Assembly: GCA_038239485.1 (NCBI GenBank) | Contig: JBBSET010000080.1 | Location: 1 to 11,525 of the forward strand | Direction of reading: 5' to 3' | Length of the DNA stretch: 11,525 nucleotides | Origin: DASQEH01 sp038239485 | GTDB lineage: Bacteria > Actinomycetota > Actinomycetes > Propionibacteriales > Nocardioidaceae | Shown here: piece by piece, positions 1-6,079 of the stretch | Layout: the number at the start of each line of letters is the position of its first letter | Position numbering within the stretch: position 1 is the stretch's first letter | Notes under the pieces: generated by a model | The model's input: the letters and a program-made list of their open reading frames with translations, nothing else | Told to the model about the DNA's origin: nothing | Databases searched by the model: none | Translations under genes and position numbers: made by a program

Positions 1-684
1 ACCTTCGCGGAACAGCTCGAGCAGAGCCAGGAAGCGGGCGACCGTGGTGAGGCGATCCGGCGAGTCGGCGACGAGCGCACGAAAGGTGGCGGTCCGGGCC
101 TTGCGCAGCCGCTCGATCAGCGTCCCCGCCTGCTCCTTGACACTCACGCTCGGGGCATGGAGGTGGGTGAGACCGACGGACGGGACCTCCTTGGGCTCGA
201 GCGCCCTCGCCGCGAGCTGGGCGAAGTCGTCGACGCCGAGGGTGATGAGGACCTCCGGCAGCAGGCCGGCGAACCTCTCGTCCAGGCCCACCGCCCGAGG
301 GAACCGAAGCGACTCCATCGCGAGCCGGTCGGCGAAGACGGCTGCCGCCTGCTTGAACGCCCGGTACTGCATCAGCCGGGCGAAGAGCAGATCCCGTGCC
401 TCGAGCAGCGCCAGGTCCTCCTCGTCCTCGACGTCCGCCGACGGCAGCAGCCGGACGATCTTGAGGTCCAGCAGGGTCGCGGCGACGACCAGGAACTCGG
501 TGGTCTGCTCGAGCTGCCAGCTCGTACCGAGCGCCCTGAGGTGGGCGATGAAGTCGTCGGTGACGCTCGACAGCGACACCTCGGTGATGTCGAGCTGATG
601 CTTGGCGATCAGCTGCAGCAGGAGGTCGAAAGGGCCGTCGAAGTTGTCGAGATGAACCGCGAAGGGCACCTCCGGGGCGTTCAC
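1..684 (-). CDS. scpA: ScpA, condensin subunit (kleisin), 3' end cut by window edge
   Basis: ScpA is the kleisin that bridges SMC heads and binds ScpB, helping compact and segregate the chromosome. The frame stays open for 228 codons to base 1. Visible family features are the N-terminal block FDGPFDLLLQLI (about residues 15-26), the helical continuation with DITEVSL (32-38), the EFLVVAATLLDLK stretch in the SMC-neck-binding half, and FLALLEL near the visible end, which belongs to the C-terminal winged-helix part. Actinobacterial ScpA is usually about 260-290 aa, so a few dozen C-terminal residues lie outside. The start is GTG at 684, overlapping the parA stop as GTGA (684-681), a typical coupled start; the nearest purine-rich stretch is about 18 nt upstream, so reinitiation is likely. 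In related genomes scpB follows, so it is expected just outside the window. Confidence 0.93.
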   Translation of the reverse strand, partial: MNAPEVPFAVHLDNFDGPFDLLLQLIAKHQLDITEVSLSSVTDDFIAHLRALGTSWQLEQTTEFLVVAATLLDLKIVRLLPSADVEDEEDLALLEARDLLFARLMQYRAFKQAAAVFADRLAMESLRFPRAVGLDERFAGLLPEVLITLGVDDFAQLAARALEPKEVPSVGLTHLHAPSVSVKEQAGTLIERLRKARTATFRALVADSPDRLTTVARFLALLELFREG

Positions 685-1610
685 ACCGGCTGGCACCGCA
701 CCAGCACTTCCCTGGCCAGCTGCCGGTACGACTCAGCTCCGTTGGATGCCGACGCGTAGACCGTGAGCGGCTCCCCGACGACGGTCGCCTCGGAGAACTT
801 GACCGTGCGCCGGATCACGGTGTGGAAGACGGCGTCGCCCCAGCCGTCGACGAGCGTCTGCAGCACCTCGCGGCTGTGCAGCGTCCGCCCGTCGTACATG
901 GTGCCGAGCAGGCCGATGATCCGCAAGTCCGGGTTGATCCGGTCCTGCACCTTGTCGACGGTGCTGGTCAGCAGTGCCACCCCTCGCAGCGCGAAGTACT
1001 CGCACTCGAGCGGCACGATGACCCCGTCGGCCGCGGCCAGAGCGTTGACCGTCAACAGACCCAGCGAAGGCTGGCAGTCGATCACGATCACGTCGTAGCG
1101 GTCGACCGCCGGTCGGATCGCGCGGGCGAGCACCTGCTCGCGCGCGACCTCGTTGATCAGCTGCAGCTCGGCGCCGGCGAAGTCGATGTTCGACGGCACC
1201 AGGTCCAGGCCGTCGACGCTGGTCTTGACGATCGCCGCGTCGATGTCGACGCCCCGCTCCATCATGACGTGGTAGATGGTGGTCTCGACGTCGTGCGGGT
1301 TGACCCCCAGGCCGACCGTCAGGGAGGCCTGCGGGTCGAAGTCGATGAGGAGCACCTTGCGGCCGAGCTCGGCCAGGGCTGCGCCGAGGTTGATCGCCGT
1401 CGTGGTCTTGCCGACGCCGCCCTTCTGGTTGCACATGGCGATGACGACCGCGTGGGTCTCGGTGGGGAGCGGCGGCACCGCGAACTCGGGCATGGGTCGA
1501 CCCGTGGGACCGAGGGCGTCGCTGTCGGGACCGACCTGGTCGGGCGAGACAGCCTCGGCACTGACGATGGTCGACTCGCTCACAGCGACCACAATGCCAT
1601 CCTCAACCAC
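681..1610 (-). CDS. parA: ParA/Soj-family partitioning ATPase
   Basis: This is a deviant Walker-A ATPase of the ParA/MinD superfamily, which uses ATP-dependent dimerisation and nonspecific DNA binding to position cargo. In the 309-aa version, KGGVGKTT at about residues 63-70 holds the signature lysine (K63) and the P-loop lysine (K68). FDPQAS (91-96) is Walker A' and VIVIDCQPSLG (174-184) is Walker B. The first 55 residues or so are low-complexity, rich in S, P and acidic residues, and probably disordered. Two starts are credible: GTG at 1610 with GGGGTGA upstream, or GTG at 1592 with GAGGA seven bases upstream. It starts 6 nt after the xerD stop and overlaps scpA by 4 nt. No parB gene or parS-like site is seen, so it is probably not the oriC partition ParA but the ScpAB-linked paralogue found at this locus in actinobacteria. 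Its exact cargo is unknown to me. Confidence 0.9.
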   Translation of the reverse strand: MVEDGIVVAVSESTIVSAEAVSPDQVGPDSDALGPTGRPMPEFAVPPLPTETHAVVIAMCNQKGGVGKTTTAINLGAALAELGRKVLLIDFDPQASLTVGLGVNPHDVETTIYHVMMERGVDIDAAIVKTSVDGLDLVPSNIDFAGAELQLINEVAREQVLARAIRPAVDRYDVIVIDCQPSLGLLTVNALAAADGVIVPLECEYFALRGVALLTSTVDKVQDRINPDLRIIGLLGTMYDGRTLHSREVLQTLVDGWGDAVFHTVIRRTVKFSEATVVGEPLTVYASASNGAESYRQLAREVLVRCQPV

Positions 1611-1616
1611 CGGGCG

Positions 1617-2546
1617 TCACCCCAGCGCCCGCGGATGCGCGGTGGCGTAGACCTCGCGAAGCTTGTCGATGGTGACCAGCGTATAGATCTGCGTGGTCGT
1701 CACGGACGCGTGCCCGAGCAGTTCCTGAACCACGCGTACGTCGGCCCCGCCATCGAGCAGGTGCGTGGCGAAGCTGTGCCTCAAGGTGTGCGGCGAGATG
1801 TGACCGCTCACCCCGGCCCGCTCGGCGGCGGCTCCGAGCACCGTCCAAGCGGACTGTCGCGACAACCGACCGCCCCGCGCGTTCAGGAAGACGGCGTGGC
1901 GACCTCGACCTGTCCCCACCAGATGCGGCCGCGCGGAGAGGAGGTACCGCGTGCAGGCGGCCAGCGCGTACGACCCGACGGGGACGATCCGCTCCTTGCC
2001 GCCCTTACCCCTGAGCCGGACCAGGCCGCGCTCGAGGTCGAGGTCGTCGACCTCGAGCCCGACCGCCTCGGAGATCCGTGCCCCGGTGCCGTACAGGAAC
2101 TCGAGCAGGGCTCGGTCGCGTATCGCCAGCGTGGTCCCAGCCGCGCCGGCGGTGTCGAGGATCGCCTCCACGTCCGACAGGGGCAGTGCCTTCGGCAGCC
2201 GCATCGCCGGGGCGGGCGGCTTGATCGACCTTGCCGGGTCGGTGTCGGCGACGCCCTCGCGGACCGCGAACCGGTGCAGCCCACGCACGCTGACGATGGC
2301 ACGGCCCGCACTGCTCGCACCCTGCCCGGAATGGTCGGCGTCGCCCTCGCGCAACGCCATCAGGAACTCGCTGACATCCGACGTTGTGACGCCACGGATG
2401 TCGTGCACACCCCGCGCAGCCAGCCACTCGAGATACCTGCGTAGGTCACGCCGGTATGCCAGCACCGTGTTCGCCGCCAGACCACGCTCGATCGCCACGT
2501 GGTCCAGGTAGGTCCGAACGACCTGACCCAGGTCGGACCGACTCAG
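1617..2546 (-). CDS. xerD: XerD-type tyrosine site-specific recombinase, probable CTG start
   Basis: XerD acts with XerC at dif to resolve chromosome dimers before division. Numbering from the CTG at 2546 (309 aa), the N-terminal SAM-like DNA-binding domain spans about 5-95 (TYLDHVAIERG, then YRRDL). The catalytic domain has R157 (GTGARISE), K181 (GKGGKER), H253 and R256 (HTLRHSFATHL), H279 (LLGHAS) and the nucleophile Y288 (TQIYT). These positions match the spacing of E. coli XerD R148/K172/H244/R247/H270/Y279 exactly. No ATG, GTG or TTG lies at the expected N-terminus. CTG at 2546 gives the normal length, overlaps the ald stop as CTGA, and has GAGG seven bases upstream. GTG at 2498 would remove 16 residues of helix A and has no clear ribosome-binding site. 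An upstream canonical start would need a long tail read out of ald. I therefore prefer CTG. Directly followed by parA. Confidence 0.9.
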   Translation of the reverse strand: MSRSDLGQVVRTYLDHVAIERGLAANTVLAYRRDLRRYLEWLAARGVHDIRGVTTSDVSEFLMALREGDADHSGQGASSAGRAIVSVRGLHRFAVREGVADTDPARSIKPPAPAMRLPKALPLSDVEAILDTAGAAGTTLAIRDRALLEFLYGTGARISEAVGLEVDDLDLERGLVRLRGKGGKERIVPVGSYALAACTRYLLSARPHLVGTGRGRHAVFLNARGGRLSRQSAWTVLGAAAERAGVSGHISPHTLRHSFATHLLDGGADVRVVQELLGHASVTTTQIYTLVTIDKLREVYATAHPRALG

Positions 2547-3658
2547 CCGAGGACCTCGGCAAGGCTCGTGCAGGGCAGGTCGTGCGACGTCGCGACCGGC
2601 GCGTACGTCACCTCGCCCGCATGCGTGTTCAGACCCAGCGCGAGCGTCGAGTCGTCGATCATCGCCTGCTTCCAGCCCTTGTCCGCGAGGGACACGGCGT
2701 ACGGCAGCGTGACGTTGGTCAGCGCGTACGTCGACGTGTGCGGGACCGCGCCGGGCATGTTGGCGACGCAGTAGAAGATGGAGTTGTGGACCTGGTAGAC
2801 CGGGTCGTCGTGGGTGGTTGGGCGCGAGTCCTCGAAGCATCCGCCCTGGTCGATGGCGATGTCCACCAGCACCGAGCCCGGCTTCATCTGGGCGACGAGC
2901 GCGTTGGAGACGAGCATCGGAGCCTTGGCGCCGGGGACGAGGACCGCGCCGATCACCAGATCGGCGTCGATGACGGCCCGCTCCACCTCGAAGCGGTTCG
3001 AGGCGATCGTCTGCAGATGTCCCTGGTAGATCCTGTCGGCCTCGCGCAACCGGTCGATGTTGCGATCGAGGAGCAGGACCTCGGCCTGCATGCCGAGCGC
3101 AATGGCGGCGGCGTTCATCCCCGAGACACCGGCACCGATCACGACGACCTTGGCGGCGTACACACCTGAGACACCGCCCATCAGGACGCCACGACCGTTG
3201 CCGTGGCGCATCAGGTGGTACGCCCCGCACTGGGGCGCGAGCCGACCGGCCACCTCGCTCATCGGGGCCAGCAGCGGCAGCGCCCCGTTGGGGGACTGCA
3301 CCGTCTCGTAGGCGATCGCGGTCACGCCCTGCTTGACGAGGGCGTCGGTGCACTCACGCGACGCGGCGAGGTGGAGGTACGTGAAGAGGGTCTGCCCCTC
3401 CCGCATCCGGTGGTACTCATCGGCGATCGGCTCCTTGACCTTGAGGATCAGCTCGCCGGTCTGCCAGACGTCGTCCGCAGTCGCGAGGATCGAGGCTCCA
3501 GCAGCGACATACTCGTCGTCGGTGATCGCCGAGCCGACACCGGCGCCGGCCTCCACGACCACCTCATGGCCTCGAGTGGCGAGCTCGTGCACCCCGGCAG
3601 GCGTGATCGCGACGCGGTACTCGTGGTTCTTCACTTCTTTCGGTACGCCGACCTTCAT
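2543..3658 (-). CDS. ald: Alanine dehydrogenase
   Basis: Ald catalyses the NAD-dependent reversible conversion of L-alanine to pyruvate and ammonia, as a cytosolic homohexamer. The 371-aa length equals that of the Mycobacterium tuberculosis enzyme, and the key residues fall at identical numbers: R15 (NHEYRVAITP), K75 (LKVKEP), H96 (FTYLHLAAS) and D270 (VDIAIDQGGC). The Rossmann NAD-binding motif GAGVSG is at 175-180, and the GAVLVPGAKAP and FYCVANMPG blocks are intact. I chose ATG at 3658 rather than GTG at 3667 because GAGGTGA (3674-3668) sits 9 nt before the ATG but abuts the GTG, and because family members begin MKVGVPKE. The stop overlaps the proposed xerD start. A 62-nt gap separates it from the upstream Nudix gene, so it may have its own promoter, though I see no good -35/-10 pair. 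In M. tuberculosis ald lies elsewhere; I recall a similar placement in Streptomyces. Confidence 0.97.
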   Translation of the reverse strand: MKVGVPKEVKNHEYRVAITPAGVHELATRGHEVVVEAGAGVGSAITDDEYVAAGASILATADDVWQTGELILKVKEPIADEYHRMREGQTLFTYLHLAASRECTDALVKQGVTAIAYETVQSPNGALPLLAPMSEVAGRLAPQCGAYHLMRHGNGRGVLMGGVSGVYAAKVVVIGAGVSGMNAAAIALGMQAEVLLLDRNIDRLREADRIYQGHLQTIASNRFEVERAVIDADLVIGAVLVPGAKAPMLVSNALVAQMKPGSVLVDIAIDQGGCFEDSRPTTHDDPVYQVHNSIFYCVANMPGAVPHTSTYALTNVTLPYAVSLADKGWKQAMIDDSTLALGLNTHAGEVTYAPVATSHDLPCTSLAEVLG

Positions 3659-3667
3659 CGTCTTCAC

Positions 3668-3674
3668 TCACCTC
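3668..3674 (-). promoter_or_regulatory. Shine-Dalgarno of ald (decides start)
   Basis: The mRNA-sense heptamer GAGGTGA is a near-complete match to the anti-SD. It lies 9 nt before the ATG at 3658 and directly against the upstream in-frame GTG at 3667. This spacing selects the ATG and a 371-aa protein. Confidence 0.7.
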
Positions 3675-3720
3675 GTCGCGGCAGGCACCTCGTGGTGCTC
3701 AGTGCAACCTATCCCATCTA

Positions 3721-4296
3721 CTAAGACGGGGACATATGGTGGCGAAGTCGGCTCACGACGAGGGACGCCACCACCGTGACCCCGTTCCGTACCGCTCCGT
3801 CGGCGACGGCGTCGACCAGGTCGTCGAAAGGCACCCACATCTTGGTCATCGACGCCTCCTCGTGCTCGGCGGTGAACCCGTCCGGCGGGTCGACCTCATG
3901 GACGTCGGTGGCCAGGTAGAGATGCACATGCTCGGTGCTGATGCCCGGACTGGGCAGGTACTCGAGCAGGTACTGCCAACTGTCCGCCTCGAGACCACCC
4001 TCCTCCAGGAGCTCGCGCTTGGCAGCCTCGAGCGGCGGCTCTCCGTCGACGTCGAGGAGTCCTGCGGGGATCTCGATCATCCGCCGCTGGGCGGCATGGC
4101 GGTACTGCGAGAGCAGGAGGACCTTGTCGTCATCGATCGCCACGATCGCTACCGCGCCCGGGTGGACGGTGACCTCGCGCTCGAAGGTGTGGCTGTCGGC
4201 CAGCAGGGTGTCGACCCGTACCGAGACCACGGCACCCTTGAACTCCTGCCGAGACGAGGAGACCTGCCACGATGCCGGCTCGTCAGCGATCCTCAC
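3721..4296 (-). CDS. Nudix hydrolase, ADP-ribose pyrophosphatase type
   Basis: This 191-aa protein resembles actinobacterial ADP-ribose pyrophosphatases (Rv1700 type), which cleave ADP-ribose to AMP and ribose 5-phosphate with Mg2+ or Mn2+. The Nudix box runs about G79-L102: GLLDVDGEPPLEAAKREL followed by LEEGGL, with the metal-binding RELLEEGG core intact. The gap between the first G and first E is six residues rather than the textbook five; I recall the same GLLDVxGEPP form in Rv1700, so this looks family-typical. Upstream strands with VHPGAVAIVAI and QYRHAAQRRMIEIPAG fit the ADPRase dimer fold. The substrate is inferred from family and context; other nucleoside diphosphate sugars are possible. 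The start is GTG at 4296, overlapping the pyrG stop as GTGA, implying coupling to pyrG. The stop is TAG at 3723-3721. It is 62 nt upstream of ald. Confidence 0.9.
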   Translation of the reverse strand: MRIADEPASWQVSSSRQEFKGAVVSVRVDTLLADSHTFEREVTVHPGAVAIVAIDDDKVLLLSQYRHAAQRRMIEIPAGLLDVDGEPPLEAAKRELLEEGGLEADSWQYLLEYLPSPGISTEHVHLYLATDVHEVDPPDGFTAEHEEASMTKMWVPFDDLVDAVADGAVRNGVTVVASLVVSRLRHHMSPS

Positions 4297-5996
4297 CTGT
4301 CCCCGACCTCGACGGGGATCCGCCGAAGACCGGTCTCGTCGACAGGCAGCCGCAGCTCACGCTGGCGTCCTAGGGCCGCAGCGACCAGGCCGCTGAAAAG
4401 GGGATGCGGCCGGGTCGGGCGCGACCGCAGCTCCGGGTGGGCCTGGGTCGCGACGAAGTAGGGATGTGTGTCGCGCGCGAGCTCCACGAACTCGATGAGC
4501 TCCCGGTCGGGAGACATGCCCGAGAAGACCATCCCTGCCGCCTCGAGGTCCCCGCGGTACTTGTTGTTGACCTCGTAACGGTGTCGGTGCCGCTCCTCGA
4601 CGCGATCGGTGCCGTAGGCCTCGGCCACGATCGACCCCTCGAGCAGGTCGGCCGCATAGAGCCCGAGCCGCATGGTGCCGCCGAGGTCGCCCTCCCCCCG
4701 CACGATGTCGAGCTGCTCCTCCATGGTGGCGATGACCGGCTGGTCGACGTCGAGGTCGAACTCCGTCGAGCCGGCCTCGGTCAGGCCGGCGACGTGCCGG
4801 GCGAACTCGATCACCATGCACTGCAGGCCCAGGCAAAGCCCGAGCGTCGGGATGACGTGTTCGCGGGCATAGCGCAGCGCCCCAACCTTGCCCTCGATGC
4901 CACGCACGCCGAAGCCGCCGGGTACGCACACGGCGTCGACGTCGCCGAGATGTGCCGCCGCCCCCTCGGGGGTGGAGCAGCTGTCCGACGCCACCCAGCG
5001 GATGTGCACCCTGGCGGAGTTGTCGAAGCCACCGGCCCGCAGCGCCTCGGCGACCGACAGGTAGGCGTCCGGGAGGTCGATGTACTTCCCGACCAGGGCG
5101 ACGGTGACCTCCTCGTCGGGCTGGTGGACCCGGCGAAGCAGCTGGTCCCAGCGGGTCCAGTCGACGTCTCGGAAGGGCAGGTTCAGCCGGCGCACGACAT
5201 AGGCGTCCAGACCCTCCGAATGCAGCACCTTCGGGATGTCGTAGATGGATGCGGCGTCGACCGCCGTCGCGACCGCCTCGTCGTCGACGTCGCACATGAG
5301 CGAGATCTTGCGCTTGATGCTGGCCGGGATCTCCCGGTCGGCGCGGCAGACGATCGCGTCCGGCGTGATGCCGATGGAGCGCAGAGCCGCCACCGAGTGC
5401 TGGGTCGGCTTGGTCTTCAGCTCGCCGGACGGGCCGATGTACGGCACCAAGGAGACGTGGAGGAAGAAGCAGTTGTCGCGGCCGACGTCGTGGCGCACCT
5501 GGCGAGCCGCCTCGAGGAACGGCAGCGACTCGATGTCACCGACGGTACCGCCGATCTCGGTGATGACGATGTCGACGTCGGGTCCCGCCATCGCCCGCAC
5601 GCGTTCCTTGATCTCGTTGGTGATATGCGGGATGACCTGGACGGTGTCGCCCAGATACGCGCCGCGGCGCTCCTTGGCGATCACCGTGGAGTACACCTGG
5701 CCGGTGGTGACATTGGCCTTCTGCGCGAGGTTGACGTCGAGGAACCGCTCATAGTGGCCGATGTCGAGGTCTGTCTCGGCGCCGTCGTCGGTGACGAAGA
5801 CCTCTCCGTGCTGGAAGGGGTTCATGGTGCCGGGGTCGACGTTGAGATAGGGGTCGAGCTTCTGCATGGTGACCCGCAGGCCGCGCGACTGCAGAAGCTG
5901 CCCGAGCGAGGAGGCCGTCAGCCCTTTCCCCAACGAGGAGGCGACGCCCCCGGTGACGAACAGATGCTTGGTCGGCGACGACGCTGCCAATCTCAC
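4293..5996 (-). CDS. pyrG: CTP synthase (glutamine-hydrolysing)
   Basis: PyrG makes CTP from UTP, ATP and glutamine, the last step of de novo pyrimidine nucleotide synthesis. The 567-aa frame has the full two-domain layout. The N-terminal synthetase domain (about 8-275) carries GGVASSLGKGLTASS (about 16-30), LDPYLNVDPGTMNPFQHGEV and EIGGTVGDIES (about 147-157). The C-terminal class I glutamine amidotransferase (about 295-545) has nucleophile C388 in LGLCLGLQ and the catalytic pair H520/E522 in ATQAHPE. The start is uncertain: GTG at 5996 gives MRLAASSPTKHLF, similar in length to mycobacterial PyrG, but the only Shine-Dalgarno (GGGAG, 6000-5996) overlaps that GTG. It is 5 nt from TTG at 5990, which would give 565 aa. 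An 83-nt leader after steB can fold to hide this site (see the leader entry). The gene ends in a GTGA overlap with the Nudix gene. Confidence 0.97.
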   Translation of the reverse strand: MRLAASSPTKHLFVTGGVASSLGKGLTASSLGQLLQSRGLRVTMQKLDPYLNVDPGTMNPFQHGEVFVTDDGAETDLDIGHYERFLDVNLAQKANVTTGQVYSTVIAKERRGAYLGDTVQVIPHITNEIKERVRAMAGPDVDIVITEIGGTVGDIESLPFLEAARQVRHDVGRDNCFFLHVSLVPYIGPSGELKTKPTQHSVAALRSIGITPDAIVCRADREIPASIKRKISLMCDVDDEAVATAVDAASIYDIPKVLHSEGLDAYVVRRLNLPFRDVDWTRWDQLLRRVHQPDEEVTVALVGKYIDLPDAYLSVAEALRAGGFDNSARVHIRWVASDSCSTPEGAAAHLGDVDAVCVPGGFGVRGIEGKVGALRYAREHVIPTLGLCLGLQCMVIEFARHVAGLTEAGSTEFDLDVDQPVIATMEEQLDIVRGEGDLGGTMRLGLYAADLLEGSIVAEAYGTDRVEERHRHRYEVNNKYRGDLEAAGMVFSGMSPDRELIEFVELARDTHPYFVATQAHPELRSRPTRPHPLFSGLVAAALGRQRELRLPVDETGLRRIPVEVGDR

Positions 5997-6046
5997 TCCC
6001 GTGGGCTCAGTCAGTGGGCGGCGGGAACACCCGCCCCTCCACGGGA
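5997..6046 (-). promoter_or_regulatory. Nested stem-loop in pyrG leader, covering its ribosome-binding site
   Basis: In the mRNA sense, an 8-nt arm UCCCGUGG (6046-6039) is perfectly complementary to CCACGGGA (6004-5997), which ends one base before the GTG start of pyrG. Inside it is a second perfect hairpin, GGCGGG / UGUU / CCCGCC (6035-6020). The outer 3' arm holds most of the only Shine-Dalgarno candidate of pyrG. No U-run follows, so it is not a classic intrinsic terminator. It could act as a translational switch or attenuator, or just end or protect the steB message. Complementarity is seen directly; regulation is inference. Confidence 0.4.
6007..6030 (-). other. Candidate 7-codon leader reading frame (MFPPPTD) before pyrG
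   Basis: The mRNA reads GTG TTC CCG CCG CCC ACT GAC TGA. It is preceded at 5-nt spacing by GGAGG (6040-6036), a consensus Shine-Dalgarno and stronger than the one at pyrG itself. It encodes Met-Phe-Pro-Pro-Pro-Thr-Asp. Three consecutive prolines are a known ribosome-stalling sequence relieved by EF-P. The proline codons overlap the 3' arm of the inner hairpin, and the frame ends just before the arm that masks the pyrG start region. A frame this short can arise by chance in GC-rich DNA; translation is unproven. Confidence 0.25.
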
Positions 6047-6079
6047 TTCCAATCTATCAGTCCACGACGTCCGACATGG

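Noticed and set aside
1..1700. parS site or partner parB near parA
   Set aside because: No centromere-like 16-bp palindrome of the TGTTTCACGTGAAACA type was seen, and no second gene fits ParB.
822..2444. 540-aa open frame on the plus strand
   Set aside because: It lies antisense to parA and xerD, both proven by motifs; the translation is biased to D, R, V and Q with no domain, as expected for a GC-rich shadow frame.
2547..3353. Upstream extension of the xerD frame into ald
   Set aside because: The extension reads ald in another frame and is R/G/A-rich without homology; XerD proteins have no such N-terminal domain.
3659..3720. Promoter for ald
   Set aside because: TAGGTT-like hexamers occur in the 62-nt gap but no paired -35 at 16-18 bp was found, so I did not list it as a feature.
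5997..6079. Rho-independent terminator after steB
   Set aside because: There is a strong stem but no U-run, and the stem runs right up to the pyrG start; a leader structure is the better reading.
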